Assembly (NCBI GenBank): GCA_050117475.1
Contig: JASFMR010000010.1
Location: 1-55,483 of the forward strand
Reading direction: 5' to 3'
Length of the DNA: 55,483 nucleotides
DNA from: Fodinibius sp050117475
GTDB taxonomy: Bacteria > Bacteroidota > Rhodothermia > Balneolales > Balneolaceae
Part shown: positions 16,703 to 25,610 of the stretch, in pieces
Layout: every line of letters starts with the position of its first letter
How positions within the stretch are numbered: the stretch's first letter is position 1
Notes under the pieces: generated by a model
Databases searched by the model: none
Told to the model about the DNA's origin: nothing
What the model saw: the letters and a program-made list of their open reading frames with translations, nothing else
Translations under genes and position numbers: made by a program

Positions 16703-17725
16703 ATGGGGCGAGTTCAGTTTGCTGATTATGCCAAGGTTTATGTCTCAGGCGGCGACGGAGGCACCGGTTCTGTTCACTTTAGGAGAGAAAAATATGTACC
16801 CAGGGGCGGTCCTGACGGAGGGGACGGTGGAGACGGCGGAGATGTCATCCTCAAGGGTAATGAACAGCTTAATACCCTCCTGGATCTTCGTTACCGAAAA
16901 TACGTAAATGCCAAAGACGGTAACCGTGGTGAAGCCAGCAAACGTAAAGGCAAAGACGGAGAAGATGAAATCCTGGAAACACCTCTGGGCTGTGTTGTTT
17001 ATGATGCCGATACGAAAGAACGGCTTGGCGAAATAACCGAGCATGGACAGGAACTAATCGTTGCCAAAGGCGGGAAAGGCGGTCTCGGTAATTGGCATTT
17101 TCGCAGCTCAACAAACCAGACACCTCGTTATGCCCAAGACGGAGAACAGGGGGAAGAGCGTGCCATAGAAATAGAGCTCAAACTTATTGCAGATGTGGGG
17201 CTCGTAGGATTTCCCAATGCCGGGAAAAGTACGTTGCTGTCAACGATGTCGGGGGCCAAGCCCAAGATCGATTCCTATCCATTTACAACCTTGCAGCCAA
17301 ATCTCGGGGTCGTGACTATGCCAGATTACCGAACATTTGTGATGGCAGATATTCCGGGTATCATCGAAGAGGCGCACGAAGGCAGGGGATTAGGCTTGCA
17401 ATTTCTGCGTCACATTGAACGGAATAACCTGCTCCTTTTTATGGTAAGTTCACAGCAGGATATTGCCTACGAATACAATGCGCTTCTTGAAGAATTAAGG
17501 TCTTATCGTGCCGATTTGCTGGATAAGCCCCGAATTTTGGCAATTAGCAAAATGGACCTGGAAGAAGGGTACGAGCTGGATGAAGAAAAGAAAATAGATC
17601 TTGATATTCCGGTGGTTGAAATTTCCGCTGCAACCAACTACCATATAGATGAACTAAAAGAAGTCATCTGGGAGAAATTACAAGACATTGAATCGTCAAA
17701 AGAAAAAACTGGAGACGCCGGTTAG
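16703..17725 (+). CDS. obg: GTPase Obg/CgtA
   Basis: Obg is an essential GTPase that binds the 50S subunit and links ribosome assembly to (p)ppGpp. The 340 residues comprise the glycine-rich Obg domain (1-158, with GGDGGTGSVHFRREKYVPRG) and the GTPase domain with G1 GFPNAGKST, G3 DIPGIIE and G4 SKMD, followed by ISAATNYHIDEL at G5. It lacks the extra C-terminal OCT domain seen in some Gram-positives. The start ATG lies one base after the peptidase stop, and the end overlaps dprA, so the three may be co-transcribed. Confidence 0.95.
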   Translation: MGRVQFADYAKVYVSGGDGGTGSVHFRREKYVPRGGPDGGDGGDGGDVILKGNEQLNTLLDLRYRKYVNAKDGNRGEASKRKGKDGEDEILETPLGCVVYDADTKERLGEITEHGQELIVAKGGKGGLGNWHFRSSTNQTPRYAQDGEQGEERAIEIELKLIADVGLVGFPNAGKSTLLSTMSGAKPKIDSYPFTTLQPNLGVVTMPDYRTFVMADIPGIIEEAHEGRGLGLQFLRHIERNNLLLFMVSSQQDIAYEYNALLEELRSYRADLLDKPRILAISKMDLEEGYELDEEKKIDLDIPVVEISAATNYHIDELKEVIWEKLQDIESSKEKTGDAG

Positions 17726-18824
17726 AGAATTTGTAGCCCTTCACATGATCGATAACTTGGGCGCCCAACGGATCCGACTACTGCTTCAGACTGTTGAACA
17801 TCCTCAACTCATTTTTAGGTTGGAACGGCATGAACTGGAATCCATACGCGGAATTGGACCCAAGACGGCCGCTGATATTGTTACATTTAATGCATGGGAT
17901 GAGGTGGATCGCGTGTTAGAAAAGACGGACAAGATTGGCGCTGATTTAATGACCTACTGGGATGAGGATTATCCCAAGCTGTTGCATGAAATTTACGACC
18001 CTCCGTTGTTGCTTTGGATAAAAGGGAACCGCAGGGTGCTGGATACGGACGGTATTGCCATCGTGGGAACGCGAAAGGCAGGTAAATATGGGCGAAAAAT
18101 GGCCGAAAGGTTTGCACGGGAACTCGCAGAACAGGGGCTTACCATTATAAGTGGCCTGGCTTACGGTATAGACGGAGTTGCCCATAGATCCACAGTGGAG
18201 GCCGGGGGTAAAACGGTAGCAGTTTTGGGATCCGGTATCGATTGGATTTACCCGAGCGAACATAAAGGATTGGCATCAGATATAGTTGCTGGTGGCGGTG
18301 CAATCATTTCTGAATTTCCCTTGGGGGCCGCTCCTGAAATGGGTAATTTCCCGGTCCGGAATCGTATTGTAAGTGGGATGAGTCTGGGAACGCTCGTGGT
18401 AGAGTCGGGTTTGGAAGGCGGCAGTATGATAACCGCCACATCTGCTCTGGATCAGAACCGGGAGGTGTTTGTGATTCCCCACCGGTTAGGACACCCAAAT
18501 TCAGAAGGGTGCAACAGTCTGATTAAACGGGGGATGGGGAAGTTGATACAGGATGTGGAAGATATTCTGAATGAAATCAGCATACATTTAGCAGTCACTG
18601 AAGATGGAAGTGCTGCTAAACAGGAGAAAAACTGGATAGCACAGGACCTGGATGAATTGGCTACCCAAATTTGTGAGATGCTTGAAGAAAAAGAACCATT
18701 GCACATTGATAATCTATCGGAGCATTTAGAAATACCGTCTCACAGGTTGCTGCCTAAGTTACTGGAACTGGAGATGCAGCATTTTATAAGGCAAACTGCC
18801 GGTAAAAATTTTGAACTGTGTTAG
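17688..18824 (+). CDS. dprA: DNA-protecting protein DprA (DNA processing chain A)
   Basis: DprA loads RecA on incoming single-stranded DNA in natural transformation. The 378 residues have an N-terminal helix-hairpin-helix-like domain (IRGIGPKTAADIV), the Rossmann core (IAIVGTRKAGKYG, ISGLAYGIDGVAHRS, VLGSGIDWIYPSEH, VVESGLEGGSMITA) and a C-terminal winged-helix domain. The usual VPG after the core reads VIPHRLGHPNSEGCN. No ATG precedes the first conserved helix (FVALHMIDNLGAQRI), so TTG 17688, inside the end of obg (38-base overlap) and about a dozen bases after a GGGAGA, is the likely start. Confidence 0.9.
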   Translation: MNRQKKKLETPVREFVALHMIDNLGAQRIRLLLQTVEHPQLIFRLERHELESIRGIGPKTAADIVTFNAWDEVDRVLEKTDKIGADLMTYWDEDYPKLLHEIYDPPLLLWIKGNRRVLDTDGIAIVGTRKAGKYGRKMAERFARELAEQGLTIISGLAYGIDGVAHRSTVEAGGKTVAVLGSGIDWIYPSEHKGLASDIVAGGGAIISEFPLGAAPEMGNFPVRNRIVSGMSLGTLVVESGLEGGSMITATSALDQNREVFVIPHRLGHPNSEGCNSLIKRGMGKLIQDVEDILNEISIHLAVTEDGSAAKQEKNWIAQDLDELATQICEMLEEKEPLHIDNLSEHLEIPSHRLLPKLLELEMQHFIRQTAGKNFELC

Positions 18825-18826
18825 GG

Positions 18827-19894
18827 TTATTTACCATAAATTGGCATTCTTTCTGTGCGGTGGAAGGTAATACCATATGGAGCTGTAGGGGGGATTATAG
18901 TAGCTTCAAATAGCACTTGTTTTTGGTTGTAGTCCATTTCAATGACTTTCCCGTAATAGGTACTCTCATAAGACACGGCCCCCGGGGAAAAGAAAAAATG
19001 GCTCGGCATAATCTGTATGGCATGTTGATACCACGCCCATTCGAAATCGGGGTGGTTCTGATCGCCAGCGAGTACTGCATTATCTGTGATGGGATCGTTA
19101 TTTGCATCTAAGGGTTGCAGAAGGAATTGAGATAGATCAGTGCCATTGCCCGAAGTTTTCCACCCCTTATGAGGTGCAATAATCCAGACGACCTCGTTAT
19201 TTTCATTCAACTTTACAACTCCCTGTGTTCGCCCGGAAACAATAATTGTATTATCGCTGTCATCATACTCCACGGAATTGGCATGGAACCAATCAACAGA
19301 TATGTCTGCCAAGTCGGTATCCCAGGCAGTGCGTGTGTCGTCAAGCGATTTATTGAGATCCCAGATGTTGATGATATCACCAGAACTTCTATCAATTTCG
19401 ATAACGTGATCTTCAACCGTGCTTGCGCCCAGCTTGTTAACAGTGGCTAAGAAATTGCCGTTGGGCTTCTCTGTAACTTGGTGATGGAACCCATATCCTG
19501 GCATATCCCAACTATTTACGACTTCACCCAGCATATTTATTTCATAAATTTTATTGGTACTTCCGTCTCCAAAATACAGGTTCCCGTTTTGCAATCTTTC
19601 CATACCGACATCATAAAAGAGATTTGCCAATTGTTGATTTGATTGAAAATCAAGATACCAACGAATATCACCGAAAGAGTCGAACATGAAGGGTCGCTGG
19701 GGAGTAAGACGTTCATTGTAGCCGAAATAACTAACGAACGTCAATCCATCAGTCATCTGATCCTTGTCGGCCTGCTCAATATCAATAGTCGGTAGGTCAC
19801 TAAGCAGAGGCTCGGTTTAGCCGTTAAGAATCGAAAGAGAAATGGGAAAATAGAATTTTAAATATTTGAATAGTGGCCAAAACTTCTTTCTCAT
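18827..19894 (-). pseudogene. Arylsulfotransferase-like lipoprotein, broken
   Basis: The downstream frame (19816 to 18827) encodes an arylsulfate sulfotransferase (ASST) type beta-propeller: it begins TEPLLSDLPTIDIEQ, includes GDIRWYLDF and carries His motifs GYGFHHQ, DWFHANSVEYD and WYQHA expected at the active site. The C-terminus (ITFHRTERMPIYGK) looks complete. In the same frame upstream, ATG 19894 opens a 25-residue lipoprotein-like signal ending SILNG, but the next codon, where the lipobox Cys belongs, is TAA (19817-19819). The Ig-like N-terminal domain of such proteins, about 100 residues, is missing at that point. ATG 19756 could still start a 309-residue protein without export signal. 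I read it as a decayed gene with an internal deletion. Confidence 0.65.
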
Positions 19895-20022
19895 TTTGAT
19901 AATAGATTGAGATTGTATTGGAGTTTTTTACAGAACGGGATAGTTCTTTCAATTAAACGATTCGATGGCATCGAATGCAATTAATCATTTATATTAGGTA
20001 ATAGAAAAGCTATCTTGATTAC

Positions 20023-20622
20023 ATGTTCAAAGTCCAAAATACCATACTTTCTGAAGATATTGCTACAGCAAAATTTTCATGTAATTTGCAGAAATGCAAA
20101 GGAGCATGCTGTGTTGTAGGGGATGCCGGTGCGCCTGTTTCGACAGAAGAAATTCCTGTTCTCAGGAAAGCTTACCGGCTGCTAAAGCATAGGCTTAGAC
20201 CACGTGCGCGCGAAGTAGTTGAAAAAGGCGGGCTTGTTAAAGGTAATAACAGGAAAGGTTATGAGTTGGCCTGTACCGACGGTGCAGAATGTGTATTTGT
20301 CAGATATACCGAAGAAGGAATAGCACATTGTGCAATCCAGGAAGCCTTTTTGGAAGGCAGAATAAATTGGGAAAAACCAATCAGTTGTCATTTATTTCCT
20401 ATTCGGTTGAAACGAATTGCCGGAATGACGTATGCTAATTTTGAATATGTGTCCAAGCTTTGTTCCGCTGCGTGTGAGAAAGGAGAGCGCAAGGGTATTT
20501 ATTTATCAGAATTTTTAAAGGCACCTTTAGTTCGTCGATACAATGAACAATGGTACAGAGAATTTGAAGAGGCGTGTGAGAATATTCGAAATAAAAAAAA
20601 TGAGGCCGTGAATCATGATTAA
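20023..20622 (+). CDS. DUF3109 family cysteine-rich protein
   Basis: The 199-residue protein starts with MFKVQNTILSEDI and has a cysteine cluster CNLQKCKGACC (about 20-30), then further Cys and His in LACTDGAECVF, AHCAIQ, ISCHLFPIR and LCSAACEKG. This arrangement is that of DUF3109, a relative of the YkgJ/UPF0153 zinc- or iron-binding proteins. No biochemical role is known to me. It overlaps the rpoN gene by 8 bases on the same strand, so the two are probably translated together. Confidence 0.82.
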   Translation: MFKVQNTILSEDIATAKFSCNLQKCKGACCVVGDAGAPVSTEEIPVLRKAYRLLKHRLRPRAREVVEKGGLVKGNNRKGYELACTDGAECVFVRYTEEGIAHCAIQEAFLEGRINWEKPISCHLFPIRLKRIAGMTYANFEYVSKLCSAACEKGERKGIYLSEFLKAPLVRRYNEQWYREFEEACENIRNKKNEAVNHD

Positions 20623-22120
20623 AACCGGCCAACATATGAGTCAAAAGCAGTCGCAACAACAGCGGCTGTCACCACAGCAGATTCAGTATATCAAACTGTT
20701 GCAGTTACCAACGATTGCGCTTGAGCAGCGTATTAAGGAGGAACTTGAAGTGAACCCGGTGCTCGAGGAAGCTGATAATGTCGATGAATTCGAAAACCAG
20801 GAATGGGACGAATCAGAGGTTGACGGCGCGGAGGAGTTGGAACCGGTTGATCAAAAAGAGGAAATAGACTGGGATGAGTTTTTGCACAACACGGAGTATG
20901 AAGGTAAAAGCTATAGCGGCAGCTCAGGTAATGGCAGTGAAACGTGGCGAGATTTGCCCAATCCATATCATGAATCGTTATTGGAAGAATTAGAGCAACA
21001 GGTAGCTCTACTGGATTTTGATGAGAATCAGAAACTGATTGCTGCTCAAATTCTTGGTTCACTGGATCAGGACGGGTATTTCCGTCGAGAACATGAAGCG
21101 GTAGTAGACAACATTGCTTTTAATTATGGTGTGCTTACCAGTAAAGAAGAAGTAGAACAGGTGCGCAAAGAAATCCAGCGACTCGATCCCCCGGGCATTG
21201 CTTCAAAGGATCTGCGGGATTGCTTACTGGTGCAGTTGGAGCTGATGAATGATGAAGAGGGGCGTGAAAATGCGATTAAAATGCTTAGGGATCATTGGGA
21301 TCTTTTTGAAAAAAAGCATTTTAGCAAGCTTAAGAAGAAACTAAATGTCGACGATGAAGAGTTGAAGGCTGCGTTTGATTGTGTGAAGGGGCTGGATCCG
21401 AAACCCGGGGCTGTTGGTGATGCCGTTGATGATACCCAAAATTATATTGAACCCGATTTTGAGGTCTATTATGATCCCTCGGAAGGCGAAGAGGAAAGTG
21501 GTAAGGAGGAGGGAGATTTTGTTATTAAGTTAAATAACGGGAATGTTCCCCCGTTGAGAATTTCACCGCGTTATAAGAAGATGTGGGATGATTTAAAAAA
21601 GAAGAAAAATAAGAAGAAGCAGGCAAGAGAGACTAAAAAATTTATCAAAAGTAAAATCGAATCTGCTCAATGGTTCATTGATTCTATTCGTCAGCGCCAA
21701 AATACATTGATGAATACCATGAAGACTATCGTAGCACTTCAGGAGGATTTCTTTAAGCACGGGGAGGGGCTGAAACCTATGATATTGAAAGATATCGCAG
21801 ATCGAGTGAACCTAGACATCTCAACAATCTCACGTGTAGTGAATGGCAAATATGTACAGACGAATTTTGGGGTCTTTGAATTGAAATACTTCTTCAGTGA
21901 AGGCTTGGAAACTGAGAGTGGGGAAGAAGTCTCCAGCCGGGAAGTTAAGAATGCAGTTCAGGAGATTGTAGATAATGAAAATAAGCAGAAGCCTCTAAGT
22001 GACCAGGCCATTGCTAAATTTTTGAAAAAACAGGGCTATAAAGTGGCGCGTCGGACTGTCAGTAAGTATAGAGAGAAGCTCAATATACCGGTTGCCCGTC
22101 TTAGGAAGCAAATTATGTAA
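20615..22120 (+). CDS. rpoN: RNA polymerase sigma-54 factor
   Basis: Sigma-54 directs RNA polymerase to -24/-12 promoters and needs an AAA+ activator. Region I is visible at the N-terminus (LSPQQIQYIKLLQLPTIALEQRI), followed by an acidic stretch, the core-binding domain, the helix-turn-helix (LKDIADRVNLDISTISRVVNGKYVQT) and the C-terminal RpoN box VARRTVSKYREKL that reads the -24 element. Length is 501 residues. ATG 20615 overlaps the DUF3109 gene; ATG 20636 is an alternative. A lysine-rich insert (KKKKNKKKQ) precedes the core-binding helices. No sigma-54 activator gene is in this window. Confidence 0.95.
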   Translation: MIKTGQHMSQKQSQQQRLSPQQIQYIKLLQLPTIALEQRIKEELEVNPVLEEADNVDEFENQEWDESEVDGAEELEPVDQKEEIDWDEFLHNTEYEGKSYSGSSGNGSETWRDLPNPYHESLLEELEQQVALLDFDENQKLIAAQILGSLDQDGYFRREHEAVVDNIAFNYGVLTSKEEVEQVRKEIQRLDPPGIASKDLRDCLLVQLELMNDEEGRENAIKMLRDHWDLFEKKHFSKLKKKLNVDDEELKAAFDCVKGLDPKPGAVGDAVDDTQNYIEPDFEVYYDPSEGEEESGKEEGDFVIKLNNGNVPPLRISPRYKKMWDDLKKKKNKKKQARETKKFIKSKIESAQWFIDSIRQRQNTLMNTMKTIVALQEDFFKHGEGLKPMILKDIADRVNLDISTISRVVNGKYVQTNFGVFELKYFFSEGLETESGEEVSSREVKNAVQEIVDNENKQKPLSDQAIAKFLKKQGYKVARRTVSKYREKLNIPVARLRKQIM

Positions 22121-23618
22121 GGCTGAGCGAAAGCGCAATTACTTCCTGAAAGTAACCATATGCAAGTATCCAGCCGAATAAAATTCCTGTGAATATCAGG
22201 TATAGGCCGATTGTACTGAAGAGGTATAGCAATGGTCTGGAAGTCCTGAATCTGGCCACATCGAGTGATGTTAGAATGAAGCTGGAAAAAAAGACAAAGC
22301 AGGCTATTATGGTAAAGGTTGCCACTGTTGTTCCACTTCCGCCGGCCGAATACGTAGCAATTGCAAGCGTACAAATGATAAAATTAATTTGTAAAGGCCA
22401 GGCATAAATAGTGGCTACCTGCGTAAATGAATTCGACTTTCTATTACTTATAAAAAGCCAAAAGATACTTAGTAGGGAGAATACAAGAAAAACGCCCAGC
22501 GACCATAAAAGTAGTGAATACGGGCCACGCCCTAATATTGCAAGTGTAGGATAGTGAAAAAATAATGACTCTTTCCCAATTGGGGACCATAATGCCATAA
22601 ATGCAGCAAAGGAACAAGCGGCTAATAAACATGTGTTTTGTATGATGATCAAGAAGGCAGGTAACGGAGATCTGATTTGCCGATGGAAAATATCGTCAAT
22701 AAAAAACTTATGAGCACCAAAGTAGCGAAATAATGACTTACGATACAAAGGGCTTGTGTTGAAATGAAACGCCGCCAATCCCCAAACAAGAAATAAAATA
22801 ATAACAGGTATTGCCGACTTTTCCGGTTGTGGCAAGGATTCTCTCGGGACCGGGAAGATGGGATTCGTTTCGCGGGTCAGGGACTGTATCGTAGAGGCAA
22901 ATTGGGGGTGTTTATGCAGTATATTGAAAAGCCAATCTGAATTACAAAACACAGGTTTAGGCGTAGCTCTTGAGGTAGCGTCCCAAAAATGTTCAAATGG
23001 ACTTATAAAATCAGAAATTTCGGGTGCCGGTGAAAATTGATAACCACCTATTTTTGATCCATCTGGAAGGTTGGTGATAGTTCTCTTTTCTGGCGAAACT
23101 TCAATACGGTACAGGTAAAAATCACCCGGAACATTTTCTTCTAATAATCGATCGCTGGTAAAATATACCTTAACCCTGTCATTTCCCTTGAGTTGTTTAA
23201 CGAAAGGTATGATTGCAGATCTGAATTTTTCTTGTGTCACCGCTCCGAAGTTAAAAAGTCCAATTGCTTTAACCGATGATTGTGAGAGATAGGCTGATGC
23301 TTTTGTTTCTACCAAGTGAATCAAAGATGAGTCGGGCTTGGCAAAGGTCTGTGTTACCGGGAAATATATTCCGAGGTTTCCATACACATCAAATCCCAGT
23401 GTATCGATCGTTTTCCAAACTTCGGGCCGTGGCAGGCTAGAAATTTCAATAACGGATATGCCCAGCTCATGGAATTGCTGGAGCTGGCCTAAAGCGGCCT
23501 CTCTATTATCGGGTACCTTCCACTCGACCCCCAGGTTCGTTTGAGCAAACGCTGGATAAGACGAAGGCAGAAGGAATAAAAAAGTAATTAAGGTAAGACG
23601 AAGCTGAAATTTCACCAA
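22113..23618 (-). CDS. Unrecognised secreted/membrane fusion protein
   Basis: I do not recognise this 501-residue protein. Residues 1-26 are a signal peptide (ends YPAFAQ). Residues 27-265 form an extracytoplasmic domain whose start (GVEWKVPDNREAALGQLQQF, then a strand-helix pattern with GISVIEISSLP and TLGFDVYGNLG) resembles the beginning of a glycoside-hydrolase TIM barrel, without an obvious pair of catalytic acids. Six membrane segments follow (about 268-287, 320-344, 366-390, 400-424, 430-451, 462-485). The C-terminal block is somewhat like Bacteroidota DUF4271-type membrane domains, a weak impression. It converges with rpoN and overlaps it by 8 bases; the Lrp gene lies upstream on the same strand, 21 bases away. 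Confidence 0.7.
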   Translation of the reverse strand: MVKFQLRLTLITFLFLLPSSYPAFAQTNLGVEWKVPDNREAALGQLQQFHELGISVIEISSLPRPEVWKTIDTLGFDVYGNLGIYFPVTQTFAKPDSSLIHLVETKASAYLSQSSVKAIGLFNFGAVTQEKFRSAIIPFVKQLKGNDRVKVYFTSDRLLEENVPGDFYLYRIEVSPEKRTITNLPDGSKIGGYQFSPAPEISDFISPFEHFWDATSRATPKPVFCNSDWLFNILHKHPQFASTIQSLTRETNPIFPVPRESLPQPEKSAIPVIILFLVWGLAAFHFNTSPLYRKSLFRYFGAHKFFIDDIFHRQIRSPLPAFLIIIQNTCLLAACSFAAFMALWSPIGKESLFFHYPTLAILGRGPYSLLLWSLGVFLVFSLLSIFWLFISNRKSNSFTQVATIYAWPLQINFIICTLAIATYSAGGSGTTVATFTIIACFVFFSSFILTSLDVARFRTSRPLLYLFSTIGLYLIFTGILFGWILAYGYFQEVIALSLSLT

Positions 23619-23639
23619 TGTGATTACAACTGATAAATG

Positions 23640-24116
23640 TTATTTTGGATCAATCGTCTTCTCAATAGGTAATTCTGAAGTTTCTTTGAAACTACTTAAA
23701 ACTACATTTGACCGACTTTTGCTGACGCCTTCCCAAGATTGAATGCGAGAAAGGAGTTTTTCAAACGATGCTGTATTCTCTGTTCGTATTTTAAGAATAT
23801 GAGATCCATCTCCTGTTATAGAATGACATTCCAGAATCTCAGGCTCATTATTTGCATTTTCTACAAACTTGGGGTAGTTGTCAGAACCATCGACTTCTAC
23901 AAATACAAATGCAGTTATGTCAAATTTAAAAAGTTTTGAATCCAGAGTTGCATGATATCCTGTTATTAACTCTTTTTCTTCGAGTTTTCGCATTCTTTCT
24001 GAAACAGAGGGAACTGAAAGATGAACGATTTCAGCAAGTTTATTCCGTTGAGCCCTTCCATCGCGTTGAAGATGCTTCAATATTTTTAGATCTATTTCGT
24101 CTAATCCTTGGGACAT
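23640..24116 (-). CDS. Lrp/AsnC family transcriptional regulator
   Basis: The 158-residue protein has an N-terminal helix-turn-helix (LDEIDLKILKHLQRDGRAQR, then NKLAEIVHLSVPSVSERMRKL) and a C-terminal RAM/AsnC ligand-binding domain (FDITAFVFVEVDGS, ECHSITGDGSHILKIRTENT). Such regulators sense amino acids and form octamers on DNA. It is divergent from serS, and a palindrome at 24181-24218 in the shared upstream region could be its operator. Whether it controls the fusion-protein gene 21 bases downstream, serS, or itself is not known. Confidence 0.9.
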   Translation of the reverse strand: MSQGLDEIDLKILKHLQRDGRAQRNKLAEIVHLSVPSVSERMRKLEEKELITGYHATLDSKLFKFDITAFVFVEVDGSDNYPKFVENANNEPEILECHSITGDGSHILKIRTENTASFEKLLSRIQSWEGVSKSRSNVVLSSFKETSELPIEKTIDPK

Positions 24117-24180
24117 AATTCTCTTTTATCCTTAATTTTCTATGTTTATGTGATAATAACTTTAATAAATTAGGAAATCA

Positions 24181-24218
24181 AGCTATTTGTCTCATCTTTT
24201 TCTAAAAGATAGGTAGCT
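24181..24218. promoter_or_regulatory. Palindrome between the Lrp gene and serS
   Basis: ATCTTTT (24194-24200) and AAAAGAT (24204-24210) are perfect inverted repeats around TCT, flanked by a second pair AGCTA (24181) and TAGCT (24214). The symmetric, AT-rich layout suits an Lrp/AsnC operator, but a chance hairpin cannot be excluded. Confidence 0.4.
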
Positions 24219-24318
24219 TCAATTAATACAAATTAGTTGAAATTTCTGATTCAAACCTTTCGCAAAACTCTTTTATCTTTAGCCAAACAAACCAACGAAA
24301 GTAAAATTAATTTATTCC

Positions 24319-25593
24319 ATGCTAGACGTCACATTCATTAGGGAAAATGCCGAGAAGGTTAAACAAGCCATGCGCGATAAAGGGGAAAAAAATCCCGAAG
24401 TGGTGGATGAATTGCTGGAGATTGATGAGAAGTGGCGGTCCCTGGTTCAAAAATCGGATGAACTTCGAAATGAAAGCAATACAAAAGCCAAGAAAATTGG
24501 CGAGTTAATGGGGCAGGGAAAGAAAGAGGAAGCCCAGGAGATAATAAAATATACCAGTAAACTTAAGGATGATATCAAGGATATGGAGGAGAAACTTCGC
24601 TCATTGAAAAAAGAGCGGGATGATATGTTGCTTCGTATCCCCAACGTGCCACACGAGTCAGTGCCGGTTGGACATTCGGAAGAAGAGAATGAAGTAATTA
24701 AGACCTGGGGAGAGGCTGAAACCGAAGACTGGAGAAAACCCCATTGGGAACTGGTTGAAAAAGATGGATGGATTGATTTTGAGAGAGGGGCAAAAGTAAC
24801 AGGTGCAGGGTTCCCGTTTTATGTGGGACCTTTTGCAAGACTCCAACGATCACTTATCAATTATTTCTTAGATAACGCGGCCCGGAACGGTTACAAAGAG
24901 TTGCAAGTCCCCTACTTTGTCAATGAGGATTCGGCACGTGGTACAGGACAAATCCCGGACAAAGAAGATATGATGTACGAAATTCCGAGGGATGAATTTT
25001 TTGCAATCCCGACTGCTGAAGTTCCGGTGACTAATTTCCATAGGAATGAAATCTTAGAAGAGGAGCTTCTCCCTATCTATTATGCCGCTTATACACCTTG
25101 CTGGAGACGTGAAGCGGGCTCTTATGGCAAGGATGTCCGAGGGCTAAATCGACTACATCAGTTCGATAAGGTTGAGTTGGTTAAAATAGTTCATCCCGAT
25201 ACCGCTTATGATGAGTTGGAAAGTCTCAGGGAATATGCAGAATCATTGTTGCAAGAATTGGAGATACCCTACCGTACTTTGTTGATGTGCACCGGAGATA
25301 TGGGATTCACACAGAGCAAAAAATATGATCTTGAAGTTTGGAGTCCCGGACAACAACGCTGGTTGGAAGTGAGCTCCTGTTCAAATTTCGGTAGTTTTCA
25401 GGCTCGACGTATGATGTTGCGTTATCGTCAAGAAGATAAGGAAACTGCTATGGTGCATACGCTCAACGGGTCCGGCCTGGCACTACCAAGAGTAGTAGCT
25501 GCAATTTTAGAGCAATACCAAACCAAAGAAGGTAATATCGTAGTGCCGAACGTATTGAAAACCTATATGAATACGGATATTATTGAATTATAG
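24319..25593 (+). CDS. serS: Seryl-tRNA synthetase
   Basis: SerRS charges tRNA-Ser (and tRNA-Sec where present). The 424-residue protein has the N-terminal antiparallel coiled-coil arm (about 30-100) that holds the long variable arm of the tRNA, then the class II core with motif 2 in PCWRREAGSYGKDVRGLNRLHQF and motif 3 in LNGSGLALPRVVAAILE. Length and start (MLDVTFIRENAEKV) are standard. It heads a run of co-directional genes with the DUF432-like protein (17 bases on) and MscS. Confidence 0.96.
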   Translation: MLDVTFIRENAEKVKQAMRDKGEKNPEVVDELLEIDEKWRSLVQKSDELRNESNTKAKKIGELMGQGKKEEAQEIIKYTSKLKDDIKDMEEKLRSLKKERDDMLLRIPNVPHESVPVGHSEEENEVIKTWGEAETEDWRKPHWELVEKDGWIDFERGAKVTGAGFPFYVGPFARLQRSLINYFLDNAARNGYKELQVPYFVNEDSARGTGQIPDKEDMMYEIPRDEFFAIPTAEVPVTNFHRNEILEEELLPIYYAAYTPCWRREAGSYGKDVRGLNRLHQFDKVELVKIVHPDTAYDELESLREYAESLLQELEIPYRTLLMCTGDMGFTQSKKYDLEVWSPGQQRWLEVSSCSNFGSFQARRMMLRYRQEDKETAMVHTLNGSGLALPRVVAAILEQYQTKEGNIVVPNVLKTYMNTDIIEL

Positions 25594-25610
25594 TAAAGAA
25601 GCTTTAAAAT

